Positions 53,968-64,000 of a DNA stretch of 64,000 bases are shown here, one piece after another. Position 1 is the first letter of the stretch; each line of letters opens with the position of its first letter. The notes under the pieces are model-generated. The model did not search any database. It was not told the origin of the DNA and saw only the letters and a list, made by a program, of their open reading frames with translations. Source of the DNA: Agarophyton chilense (Eukaryota > Rhodophyta > Florideophyceae > Gracilariales > Gracilariaceae); assembly GCA_030374765.1 (NCBI GenBank), contig JARGXX010000095.1:2666001-2730000 (forward strand), in the 5' to 3' direction. A program made the position numbers and the translations under genes.

Positions 53968-54876
53968 TGGTGTTAGGCTGGCGCTTTGTCGTGAAATAAA
54001 GAAAAGGAAGAAGGACCTAATGTATGGGACCGCGTATAAACGAAAGGCAGGGGTGAGAAGGTGGAGAGGTTCTTTGAAAGAACGTATGAAGAAGCAGGAA
54101 TTTGACCCCGGGATTTTAGGCTGTAGAGACGGTGGACTTCGAGAGAGCAACCAGATCACTCGTAGTCAACAACAACTTCTGCTTGAACAACTTCTGCTTC
54201 GTGAAAAAAGTGCTGAAAAGGTGATCCTTGAAAGATCCCAGAGCGATGCAAAGGTAACTCGTAGCGCTTGGAGATGTGATGTGTGAACTAATGCGGGTGG
54301 CAAGCGATGGGATGGCTTCATCGAAGGCAAAGGAGTAGCCCATCCCTCCGTATTTATACATTTTGGTAGCAGTCATGGCAAGGCGTTTCAATAATTGTCG
54401 AGGTGCGAGAGTTCATTTCGTGGCAGCGCAATTTCATAGCAAATGGGAAACAAACTCCCAATGCAACGACATGTAATGCATCGAAAAGAGAGAGCTTGGT
54501 AAATGATGCTGTCATCGCAAGGAACGTTGACATCTGCCGCAAATAATTTCAGACATCAGTCATGATCACGGACTACATGATCTTGAAACGTGGAATGCTG
54601 ATATATGCCGTCGCTGTGAAAGATTCGTTGCATTTACGGAACCATTCATTCCATAAAATTGAAGGTTCAAATCAAGCTCTTTCTCGAAATGCTAACGGTA
54701 TTTGTGCGTACAAAGTATGACTAAACAGAGTAAGAAGATGTGCTGATAATAATGCTGAGGTAAACCAATTAGACCCGAAGATAATAGAGTCACAGACCAT
54801 CTGATTGACATAGAATATTGAAAGTTACAACTTGTATATGAGGCAAAGAGTAGTAGTTCTTTTTGAACAGGTTTGA
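53968..54876. other. intergenic region
   Basis: About 0.9 kb between divergent genes. Only frames under 95 codons on the minus strand (54116-54391) and 110 codons on the plus strand (53960-54286), without domains. Part of 54174-54205 repeats a caacttctgcttga motif twice. Confidence 0.4.
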
Positions 54877-55419
54877 ATGATGGCCAAAAACTCAGGGCGG
54901 TTTGATGATAGACAGCATCGTAATCCACGAACTGTTGTCACAAAAGCGATATATACGGACCTAACTTTACGATACGGCTGCAACATTGAGCTTATCCGTC
55001 TCAATGATAGCTGCCTGAGATGGCTCTCTCTCTCTGTCTTTGCGGACGAACCAACTTCTCAATTTAGCTCCGAGCATTACTTTACAACTGGGGATACTCT
55101 CCACTACAGAGGCCGACGGCGTCCCAGGTCATTTTCCCATATTGTCTTCAATACCCTTGACATTCACAAAGGGAAGGTAAACCCTGAGGACACTGTCGTT
55201 TATTACTCATCAGCCAATACATACAACAGACCTTTAAAGGTTGTTCGTATCATACCTTCAAGAACTGTCGTTGGTTGGATCTCGACCCTCGATAAGTACG
55301 CCGGAGACATGGCAAGTGACTGCTTTGCTTCGCAAGAAATTTTGCACCTCGTGGTTTCGACGTTCCAGGCCACTTCACCAATACATTTAACATTGGAACG
55401 TTCGATTCCAGCAGAGTAG
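54877..55419 (+). CDS. hypothetical protein, 180 residues
   Basis: ATG-initiated frame with mixed, globular-looking composition (charged, several aromatic residues, no low complexity), ending IHLTLERSIPAE. No membrane segment or signal peptide was seen, and I recognise no family. A possible beta-rich middle part contains GDTLHYRGRRRPRSFSHIVF and KVNPEDTVVYYSS. It stands alone between two unassigned stretches, so coding status rests only on length and composition. Confidence 0.4.
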   Translation: MMAKNSGRFDDRQHRNPRTVVTKAIYTDLTLRYGCNIELIRLNDSCLRWLSLSVFADEPTSQFSSEHYFTTGDTLHYRGRRRPRSFSHIVFNTLDIHKGKVNPEDTVVYYSSANTYNRPLKVVRIIPSRTVVGWISTLDKYAGDMASDCFASQEILHLVVSTFQATSPIHLTLERSIPAE

Positions 55420-56626
55420 TCTTCTGATGATATCAGTCTTGTACTAATCGGTACTAGTCATTCAAGTAAGACAAAGGCAGATCACGGGAAGCAGTGCACC
55501 ACACTCTCCAAATGAATCAAGTTTCGTGCTTCTCACCAGATTTTCGCAATGATTCAGCATCTCCCCTTTTGCTCATGCACAATGGCAGATCGGAGAAGGG
55601 CTTCTTTACCGTTGTTCTACGAAGCTCTGGATCTTTCCGTGATATTCTGATCAGCTGCATTAACTGATACAATTTCATTTTCCCATCATGATCACCAACC
55701 CTTTTCACAGTCTTAAATACAACCGAGGCCTCATCAATGATGAAGAATCACAAAACAGTCCTCATCCCCACCATTACCGAATTTCGCTGCCGTTGGTCTC
55801 TTCCGCCTGAAATACGCTCTAACTATTCAACAAGAGCTTCGGCAAACGGGAAGTGCTACCCAGTTTGAACACGAGTATTGCAATGCGGCTACGGATAAAG
55901 CAGCGCTACATGACATTCAACCAGTATGTTTGATGTGATTGAAAGTCGTCTTACATGCGCTCCATTGCGCTATACGGGATCGACTGAAGCATTACAGCTG
56001 TTCACGTACATTATCGACACTCGCGTTAATTCAAACTGCAACTCAGCTATTTGGAAGACTGTCGTGAATGCTCGGATCGGAGAAGAGGTGTTCAGAGGAT
56101 GCGAGTCATAGATATTGTGTGCAGATTGCCGACCAGTATCACTGAGCCCCGCTACTAGCTAGGCATGGGTGCAATGTGTTCGCCTGCACGATAGGCGTCG
56201 GAATGACGCGTAGTTAACCGTGCTCCGAGACTCTCCATACCCCATGCTGAAGAAGTCACCGCTCTGCAGGAAAGTTGCACCACAGCGCCCTTTTGGTTCG
56301 GTGTTTATCTGTTGCAACACCAGCACCAACGTTTATATTTGCTAATAGGTGACCTGGATTTGTGAGCAAAGAAATGGACCTTAACGCCACATGCGAGTCC
56401 TCGTTCAGTACAATAAACCAACTTTGAAAGCAGTATATGAATGGGGGCTAGAGTTATTACAAGACACGATGTCCGCGGTGATCATATCGGTTTCTGAGCG
56501 ACATTATAAGGAAAGATGTCATCCTCCCGATTAACTTTCCTAGTGTACGACGAAAGTCCCGTCTAAAGAGGAAACCGTTTTACGCGTACGATAGACGACA
56601 CATCAGACCTTTGGACGATTGCTGTG
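55420..56626. other. intergenic region, no gene recognised
   Basis: About 1.2 kb with frames of at most 63 codons. No repeats, domains or RNA genes were recognised. It should contain the 3' flank of the thioesterase gene. Confidence 0.45.
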
Positions 56627-57773
56627 TCAATCACAACCGCCAGGGAGTGAAAGAACGCGGTGAAGATCGACATCGTGATCGGTTTCCCACGCTTGAACGC
56701 CTACTTCCAGTTCCGCAGAGTCTTGAGTCCTTAAGTAAAACACACCGTAATGGCTTGGCTGTAAACTGAATCGGTTGCTTTCTTGATCAATAAAAGACCG
56801 AATGAGTACAACAACAGTTTTGCGAGTGCAAGCAATGACCTTTGCAATGACGTGTAACAACGAAAGATTTTGCACAGCAGCGAGAAAGGATATGCTCCGT
56901 ACTGCTACTGTTCGCATGGGTGTCTTTTGCATCCGGGAAGCGCAACTTAACGCAGCGCTCTCGAACGTTTCGAGAATATCTCCACCGAAAACCATTCCCC
57001 CGTGGTTCTCATTGCGGGGAAGAAAATGTTTTCGGATATTGATTTCTGTTTGGCCCACGTCCATGACACGGCTGAATGAAAGAGACTGGAGAGCTTCAAC
57101 GAGCTGAAGCTGCTTCACTGGTGTTGAGCTTTCACGAAGTTGTTTTCTATGTGCTGCGAATGAAGTGGACAGACTGGGTTCAAGTTCTGGTTCGCACACC
57201 AGAAGTTTTATGTGTGATTCGACTGATCGTTCGTCGGGGATAGTTTTTCTGACTATGCCCGGCAGAGGCCGAGGGCTTTTTGTTTTTGGTTCAATTGCTA
57301 CAAAGGTTGCAAAGCCTCTGGAAGAGAGTCAGACAAGAAATGCAAACCAAGGTCAGTATAAGAAGAACCTAACGCTGGTTGATGTATGCTTCGACAACTT
57401 ACCTAGCTACAACTTGTGGTAGTTTGTTTGAGCCAGGTGGTTCATACGTGCTGGCCAGAATGCGAAGAAACATACTAGATTTGCCGGTGGAGACCACCTC
57501 ACAAACGACGGCAACAACTTCACCGTGCCTGAGAGGAGCGTACAACGTAATTTCATCGAAGCAGCCGGTGACAACAGAACCGCCCGAATAGAGGGCTGAA
57601 CACCTACCACAGGCAATATCCAACAAAGACATGAGAGGAGCTGAAGTCGAGGGTTGGCCATACCTGGAGGGGTCGCCAATAACGTCGACGAGATCCGTAA
57701 TCATAGTGGAAGTGTACGTTTCAAGGCTCAAGTGTAGCACGCAAGCCAACTGTTGGCGATCAGAATCGACAGT
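56627..57773 (-). CDS. double-hotdog acyl-CoA thioesterase, at least two exons
   Basis: Hydrolyses acyl-CoA to fatty acid and CoA. Exon n (57773-57403) and exon n+1 (57317-56627) join in phase across an 85-bp GT-AG intron, restoring VVARGFATFVAIEPK, a typical end of a hotdog domain. The first hotdog has SAPLMSLLDIACGRCSALYS, VVTGCFDEITLYAPLRHGE and STGKSSMFLRILA. The second has IRKHFLPRNENHGGMVFGG (the NH..x..FGG active-site motif) and AVRSISFLAAV. The architecture matches the ACOT11/12-like or BFIT-like double-hotdog enzymes without a START domain. The 5' end is open: a stop precedes 57773, so an upstream exon or a start at Met57704 is needed. The C-terminus is CD after LPGG. Confidence 0.8.
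57318..57402 (-). other. thioesterase intron
   Basis: 85-bp GT-AG intron: donor GCTAG|GTAAGTT, acceptor CTTCCAG|AGGC. It splits a codon and restores the reading frame between two otherwise separate frames. Confidence 0.88.
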
Positions 57774-58860
57774 CTACGCCATTGGACATATTACCGTTGT
57801 GTAGAGTTGTCTTGGAGAATGGAAAGTGAATCTGCTCAGCTAAATACCCAAGTAAGAGACATGGCTTGGACGTGTTCGTCTTGCGCTGTTGGTCGCGAAT
57901 GGTGTTGGGCATTGCGGCACTGCTGCAACGCGAGGTGATGCAGCACTGCTGGGACACACGTGTAGGGTGTACCAGCAGGCCCCGATTGTTCTACACCAAT
58001 CTCCTAAATCTGTACACTCAAAGATTCTTCGAAGTATAGAACAGGACCAAAGCGTTTCTTCGTGATCAGTTGCAGCCGCAGCTATGGCAGCGCAACCCGT
58101 GACCCGTTTGCAGCGTAGAATTTTGAGACGCATGTAAAACGCATGTGTACACTCAGCGAAGTTTCTACACCTCAAAAAGAAAAATCTTCACTCAGAAGCG
58201 AAAACGCAACCAAATGGTAAAAAGAACCACACCCTTCCATCACACTTGTTTAATGCTTTTCGTAGATAATTCTGTAAAACAAATACTGCAACAGAAACCA
58301 TCTCTGTAGACAAAACATTAAACAAAACTTATATATATCTACGAAATATTATACAATTCAAATTTAGATTCCAACCAGTTTGGGGCGCTTTCAAGTCGCT
58401 GCAATCACTGAGGCTGTGCAGAACTGTTTCATTTCTCCTTTTCTATCCGCTGAGCAACTTTTATCATAAAGATCAACAATCAAATGCCGAGAGGCACCCT
58501 TTTAACCGCTGTTGAAAAAGCAACAAATAAAACACATGTTTCACACCGATAATCGCATAAAGAAATTGCAGATGACGTTAGACGCCACCGTAAAACCATT
58601 CAACTTTTTTTATGCGTCCCAATGCCTGCCAACAGAAGAAATACAAAGCTCGCAATCGAAACATTTCAAAAGCTACCAAACGCACCATCATTAGACATTT
58701 TGTGATTCACCAAAGCAGAGCGAGTGATGTCAAAAAAAGTATAAATTAAACATCACAGTTTATCAAATTCAGCAGGTGCTGAAAGAAGTGTCGTATTTAA
58801 AGTACAAACGCATTATTGCTTAGATTTTCGTGAAATAAGCTCCTAAAACTTCGTTAAACT
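57774..58860. other. AT-rich transition zone
   Basis: Marks the end of the gene island. 57774-58180 may hold the 5' exon of the thioesterase; the frames 57760-57957 and 57840-58175 (minus) are candidates without a sure splice. 58200-58860 is A-rich with short frames only. Confidence 0.45.
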
Positions 58861-59275
58861 TGGACAAAAGAAAAGCTTGGACGAAAATAAGTGAAATGAA
58901 AGAAGGTTATATTTACGGTCGAGAAAAAGTTTAATTTTGATGATCCTGATGGTATTTCGTCGCATTGGAACAATTTTGAGAAAAACTCCAGAACTATTTT
59001 TATGCATGATAACGCAAGCTCGAATCGGTCAAATGGTACAAACAAGTGGCCACAGGACCACAATGTGGTTGTTTTGGACTGGAGTGCCAAGAGCTCAGAC
59101 CTACACATTATTGAAAACGTCTGGATTTTGTTGGCCAGCCACGTGTATGAAGGGAAAAAACATTTCGAGACGATTGATGAATTGGATGATACCTGTAAAC
59201 GTCATATCCGTTCAAGTTTAGTTCGGGGACACAACGCGAGTGGCTACAACCCAAGAGGACACAATTGTTAGATAT
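58860..59275 (+). pseudogene. Tc1/mariner-like transposase fragment with internal deletion
   Basis: The plus strand reads EKKFNFDDPDGISSHWNNFE directly followed by FMHDNASSNRSNGTNKW. It continues DHNVVVLDWSAKSSDLHIIE, NVWILLASHVYEGKKHFETI and DELDDTCKRHI. These are the usual Tc1 blocks. However, about 40-60 residues normally between the FDDPDG block and the HDNAxxH block (the GGGSVMVWGA region) are missing. The second catalytic Asp and the DLxIIEN(V)W block are present. Terminal repeats were not identified. It belongs to the same broad family as the element at 26.9-28.5 kb. Confidence 0.8.
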
Positions 59276-59690
59276 GCTCTCGAGAGTACCAGCCCAGGAT
59301 AGGTCAAAGAAAACAAGTCAAAGAAATACGACAGAAAGAATGAACGTAATGGGTAAGGAGTGCGAATGATAAAATGACCGACATATATGTGACAGGCAGA
59401 TGCGAAAATATAAATGTGTGGTGTAATATATGAAATGTTTTAAGGCCTATAATAAAGTTTAAAGACTGCATTTATATATCGGAAACATTCTAGAAATTAA
59501 TATTGTTCTTCTCACTGACTCCTGCACGATGAAGACAACTTTTATAATGAACTCAGAGATCGTGGGCTTCGGGGAACTTGCAATCGCATATAAATCACCT
59601 GACGTCGGTTTTTTTGTAATAAACGCGTCTTGGTGCGTTTCGGTTCTTACGACCGCCTTGTTGTACCTATAATTGGGGTTGGCTCTGCAC
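59276..59690. other. AT-rich flank of the transposase fragment
   Basis: No gene recognised. It contains short frames (59459-59710, minus, 83 codons) without domains. The Tc1-like element's right end, if present, lies here. Confidence 0.4.
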
Positions 59691-59699
59691 TTTGATGTT

Positions 59700-60430
59700 G
59701 CAAACGGCACAGTGCTTAAGTGAGATGAAAGACAATGCCCTTCAAGGGGGTTTCTCCGCAGGACTTAGAAGTTCCGCTCGCTTGATAAATAGCTTGGGCC
59801 ATGACAAACTATACCGCTATTGCGTGCTGACGGCCGGTAAGGACCGGAAGTGCACACTGGTGGAATATCTGGACTGCACGGATGCCGACGCTCGAGTGCG
59901 AGGCGTGCCACACGTGGCCCGGATTGTACCTAATGGTTAGAATTATTTAGTATTTTTTAGTATTTATTTGGCTACGTTATCGCTATTCAGTGTCTATTTT
60001 TCGGGCGCGCGCCCACTGTCAGGGGCCGCGCGCCACTCTACTTAGAAGGTTGAGCACTGTTCCCCAGTAAAGACCCTCTTGGGAGACCAGGGATGGAGTC
60101 TTGGCTCTGAAATTTTCGCCTTCGGCGCGTCTTCACCTCATACTGCGTGAGCGCCTGTCGCACGTTAGTTCATCCACCCCTCTGTAGACCAGAGTGCTAC
60201 CACCACCGTGGGTTCATATTTAATCACTGACACTTGTCGTAGTCTCGCCTCTGTATAGGGTTTCGCCCCCGTTTCCTCTTGTTCTCCTTTTTGGCTCTCG
60301 TGAGTGGCCGCCTCACTCACCTCGCTCTTCCACCTCATACGAGTGTTTCCTCGCTCCTTTTCCGACAATCGCCGTGGTACCGCTCCGCCTAGGATTAGTC
60401 CCACCCCGGACTGTGCCGTGCTCACCTAAA
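59700..60430 (+). repeat. gypsy LTR-like segment C
   Basis: It aligns loosely by eye with the LTRs at 15.3 and 26.2 kb. Both show an AT-rich TTATTTAG...TATTTATT core, then ctgttcccc...gggaga, then a segment ending gtcgtagtctcgcctct...tttcgcc equivalent to gtcgtcgctctaccacgcc. It is much more GC-rich than those copies. The beginning and end are approximate. Confidence 0.5.
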
Positions 60431-60479
60431 CACTCTAGGTATGTCCCGCCGGATTGGCCTCGGTCTTACACCCGACTTC

Positions 60480-61500
60480 GTCATGCCTTTCCAGAGTCAC
60501 TCTGTTTCTGTGCTCCGCTGGTACGTGTCTCCTCCGCCTGAGGCGTGTCTCTTGAAGAGCAACGTCCTCCAGGGAGGTTTTTGGGGACTTAAGTTTTTTC
60601 CGGAGCCTCCGGCGTGCAACCTCGTTATGAGTAGGAGTAATCCGTTTTCACGGCGATGGCCGGAACGCCGGTGATGCACCGGCGGGACCGGGTGCCATAC
60701 ACGTGGCCGCAGCGCCCGCGCGACACGTGGCCGCCAGATTGGCCCCTTTGTTAGACGGACATTTAGCTATTTAGGATAGACTTTATTTATTCTATTCTAC
60801 GGTGACTACAGTACTTAGGCCGCCGGCCTCGCGGCCGCCGGTCCAGTAAAGTCTCCCCAACAAGGGTGATCTTGGTCTTCCAGATCTTGGCTCTGGGTCG
60901 AACCGCCTGCGCGGATATACAACTCCTTACGGAGGGATTTCCCGTGGTAAACGGCTTCCCAACCTCCTTGGACGTTCAAGCAGCCTTCGTGTGTTGGGTA
61001 TCTATTCCCACTTCGTGGTTCCGCCCGTGTATACAGTTTGGTACACCCGGCAGTGCCGGCTATTCCCGAGTCCCCTCTTGCGACTCGTGGTCAACCTCGC
61101 CCTCTTGCCTCCGTTCCCATTTTCCTTCCCTTTTCCTCCCCTTCATTGGGCAATTCCCGCTCTTGCGGCTCGCACTGACACCTGTCGTGCTCGCCACACT
61201 CGTGGGTTTTGCCTCCTCAGAGGATACGCAAGCACTGCTTCGGCGGATATTCTCGGCTTCTTTCAGCCTCCCTGCGCCCGTCGCGACGGTTCGGCTCCGG
61301 CTTACACCCGGCATTGCGCGCCGATCCCTGGGAGGGCTCTACCGCGCCGGTTACCTCGTGAGAGGAAGATCCGGACGTCTTCGTAGGTTTTCCCCCTTGG
61401 GGGCATTGTCCTACAAATTGGTCTCCCGACTTAGAAATCAAGACCGCTTGTGTCCTCTCTGAGGTTGTTTTCCGATTAACGGGTTTTCTCCGGTCTCACC
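60480..61500 (+). repeat. gypsy LTR / leader-like segment D, in tandem with C
   Basis: It repeats the organisation of segment C: a cctccagggaggtttttggggactta block near 60565 matches cccttcaagggggtttctcc...gactta near 59740. ccatacacgtggcc near 60693 matches ccacacgtggcc near 59908, and ccagtaaagtctcc near 60842 matches ccagtaaagaccctc near 60063. It leads directly into gag, so it is the likely 5' LTR plus leader of the element that follows. Confidence 0.5.
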
Positions 61501-61538
61501 GGTTTGCTTTCTATTCTTCCGTCGAGACGGTGTGGCCA

Positions 61539-63649
61539 ATGCCAAGGAAACCAACTAGCATGGAGCCTCCTGCAACACGCAGCCGTTCCCGCCAAAGCCG
61601 TGATGCCAGGGCCACTGATGTTCCACAGGCCCTGGCTCCAGCACCGGATTCCCGGGAGATACCGGTCACCGGCACTGAAGACCCGCAGCCCGATTCCGGG
61701 TTAACGACCGTCGCAACGGTGGTTTCTCCGCCTCCGCGGTTGGTCGACCAAGCGCGGGTTGTACGCTTGGAAGAGCAGCTCCGCTCCCTGCGGGCTGCTC
61801 ACAACACCCTCTCGAGGGAGTTTACCTCTTTACGAGGAAGCCTCGCTAACCCCCCTTCAAGTGAGTTAGCCGAGGATATCCGCGTATTGCGGTCGGACGT
61901 CAATACACTACTCGAGTGTTCTGGCGCTCCGTCTTCCTTCGCAGAAGGTATGGAGAATCGCTTCGAGCGTCTCCGAAGCCGACTTGAGTCGGTCGAGAGG
62001 ACGTTAACCTCGCCCGCAAACGCGGCTAGACCGGTTGTCTCTCATCGAGAGACCCAGTCGCAGAACCGGAAGAGCGGGAAGAACCGGGATTCTAACAGTT
62101 AGCGCGGACACCCGTCCGACTCATCATCTGAGTCGGACGGTAAACCGAGTGACTCGGAGAGTTCCGATTCGTCGGTGAGCGATGACCCACAGGATCGTTA
62201 TGGGCGCTCTTCCCGCTCAAAGCAGTCCTCTGCCACCTACGGGGCCATCCGGTCGCGCCCCAAGGGTCGGCGACATTCGGGCCTCAAACCCTTGAAGCCC
62301 ACCAACCCTCTGTACAGGACACTCCTGTCCTACCGGTATTACCGGCTAGAAGATTCCTCTTTAGGTCGGACACCGCGTGACACGGGTAAAGTGAAAGACT
62401 GCATCAAGCGGATGCAGCTTTCACTTCGTAACCAGTCGTTTACTGGGGATGATCCAATTCTGGTCTTGGATTTCCTACACCGCTTTGTAGCGGAAGCCGA
62501 TATACTTGGAATGAACGAAGGATAAGCCTACGTGGCGCTACCCTACTTTCTACGGGGTGTCGCTGAAGATCAGTTTTTGTCGGTTCGGGGCTCGTCGCAA
62601 GCCTCCGAAGGAGGTGTGACCTGCTGGCCCGAGGCCGTGCAGTACCTCCTGCGTTCCTACGCAACCACTCCGCGATACAAGCGGCGATACTCGCTTTGCG
62701 AGACACTCGACAACGCTCCAGCGAGCTCGAGACCGATTACTCGGTACGCCTGAATAAGGCTTTCCACCGTTGTGGTAATGTATACCCCGCTGGGGAACGC
62801 TGTACGATGTTCATTGATGGCTTGGATCCAGCCATCAAGACTCTTGTCGCCCGTTACAGGCAACAAGAGCCGAAGGTGACCTACCTTGAACTCGTACAGT
62901 TTGCCCGCGCAGAGGGAGATGCACTACTTGCACGCAATCCGGGAACCCGATCGAAGGCCGCTAAGGCATTGCTGCTTGAGTCGGACTCTTCTTCACCGTC
63001 ATTTGCGACGGATGGCATCCCAAAACAGGGTTATGACAATATGAATGTCATCCATCACGATGGTTTATCTATTCCGACAACGGAATTCCCGTCTACGAAG
63101 GATGGCTCGGTTGACTCAACCGCAAGGGACACGTAGAACGGGCAGGTCCTTTATCTTAATGACCGCCGCACTCCGGCCCCCCGTATGCCGTACTCGAACG
63201 GAATGACACGAAGTCAGCGCCCTGGATGGGTTGGAAACCGGGAACCCGGAAGATACAACGATGCTCGGAATGCCGTACCGCGAAACGCGGGAGTGACGTT
63301 GGTGTGTCACTTGTGCTACGAGCGCGGGCACACCTCCCCGCAATGCCTTTTATCGCTACGCGATATGGCGCGAGTGGTGGATAATTACGAAGCCCTCTCC
63401 CCGCAGGAGAAGGGCTCCGTGCCACTCACGTCATATCTCCGCGCGAAGACGGACTTCCCCAACGCATTGGCTCACAATCCGAATTCTCGGTACAAACCGG
63501 CTCAGCCGGCACGCGCCGCACCAGCGCCAAACCACGCTGGTCGATCTCAACCCGCTCCTGCGGTAACTACCGTGCAACGGAATCATGCACTCGTTGCCGA
63601 GGAAGTCGGGCCTTCGCCCGACCAGGACCCTGTACAGGGAAAAGAATAG
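61539..63649 (+). pseudogene. gypsy gag
   Basis: The N-terminus (from Met at 61539) is Pro/Arg-rich, followed by a coiled coil (RLEEQLRSLRAAHNTLSREF). An acidic Ser-rich stretch comes next, with a stop inside it, then the capsid-like core VLDFLHRFVAEADILGMNEG and VALPYFLRGVAEDQFLSV. After a frameshift near 62705 come RLNKAFHRCGNVYPAGERC and FIDGLDPAIKTLVARYRQQ. The zinc knuckle VCHLCYERGHTSPQC (63301-63345) is intact (CX2CX4HX4C). Confidence 0.75.
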
Positions 63650-63840
63650 AGGGAGTCTCCCCTTCGGGAGAGGCGTCCTCAGAGTTGAGGCTGACGACGC
63701 CCGAGGCGCCGATGCCTCGCTCCCCGGTGAAAATCCTGACAAGGAAGGACACCGCAGACGCGGACTCTAAACACCTCGGTGTTTTGCGTCGACCGTGGAT
63801 ACGGATTAGAAATAACCGGATCCCGGATAGAGTCTTGGTA

Positions 63841-64000
63841 ATGGCCAAGCGTAACTACAAGGTTTACGCTGACCTTGGTCTGCACACGCAGTTTATGGTG
63901 AGATATCTCACTGTCCTGGATACAGGTGCTGGGCCGAACTTTATTGTGGAATCGGTTTTACCCCCGCCATTGCGGTCACTCATCCGTTCTGAAACGGTAC
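63841..64000 (+). pseudogene. gypsy aspartic protease, 5' part, cut by window end
   Basis: VLDTGAGPNFI at about 63913 is the retropepsin active-site loop with all key residues intact. The frame is open from at least 63660 to 64000 and differs from the gag frame, so a frameshift lies between. The remainder is outside the window. I cannot tell from this part alone whether the full polyprotein is functional. Confidence 0.7.

Larger units (their letters stand above)
60480..64000 (+). mobile_element. Ty3/gypsy retrotransposon, 5' part, running off the window
   Basis: LTR-like segment, gag (61539-63649) and protease (63841 onwards) on the plus strand; polymerase and integrase would follow beyond 64000. 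It is GC-rich and far less decayed than the two older copies, but gag carries stops at 62100 and 62523, a frameshift near 62705 and a stop at 63134. The protease is in a third frame. This is the best template for reading the family. Confidence 0.8.

Overview
This window is nuclear DNA from a eukaryote. It has spliceosomal GT-AG introns, one- to few-exon genes, actin, VPS26, PP1, a plastid-type mTERF, and many decayed LTR retrotransposons and Tc1-like transposons. A compact gene island between repeat deserts, short introns near gene 5' ends and apparent plastid transit peptides best fit a red alga (Chondrus-like). That placement is inference; no species marker was checked.

Layout. Positions 1-9,000 are AT-rich and almost gene-free, with two related LTR-like remnants. 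At 8.9-14.8 kb lies a decayed Ty3/gypsy element on the minus strand. At 15.3-22.1 kb is a second gypsy copy on the plus strand with a recognisable 5' LTR. At 22.75-29.53 kb is a Ty1/copia element on the minus strand, bounded by short direct LTRs. It is interrupted between gag and protease by a reversed gypsy LTR and a Tc1-like transposon with doubled terminal binding repeats. The gene island runs from 29.6 to about 57.8 kb. From 58.2 kb the sequence returns to repeats: a Tc1-like fragment with an internal deletion, then two tandem gypsy LTR-like segments and the gag-protease part of a third, GC-rich gypsy copy that runs off the window.

Gene island, left to right (+ or -): mTERF (+); a three-exon DUF1746-like membrane protein (-) whose coding end overlaps mTERF by 8 bp; actin (-, two exons); a HOOK-domain-like coiled-coil protein (-); a small membrane protein of unknown function (+); VPS26 (-); PP1 catalytic subunit (-, three exons); a TrmA/RlmD-like RNA methyltransferase with a zinc ribbon (+); a Mn-type cation diffusion facilitator (-); a flavohaemoglobin-like globin with a degenerate reductase part (-); a TLDc protein (+); a coiled-coil protein with 21-residue repeats (-); an unassigned 180-residue ORF (+); and a double-hotdog acyl-CoA thioesterase (-, at least two exons).

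The genes are housekeeping functions (cytoskeleton, trafficking, signalling, organelle gene expression, RNA modification, metal and redox handling). I see no operon-like logic. The three gypsy copies share one gag type, and the older two are AT-richer with transition-type changes, as expected for long-silenced copies. No CRISPR array, rRNA or convincing tRNA gene was found.
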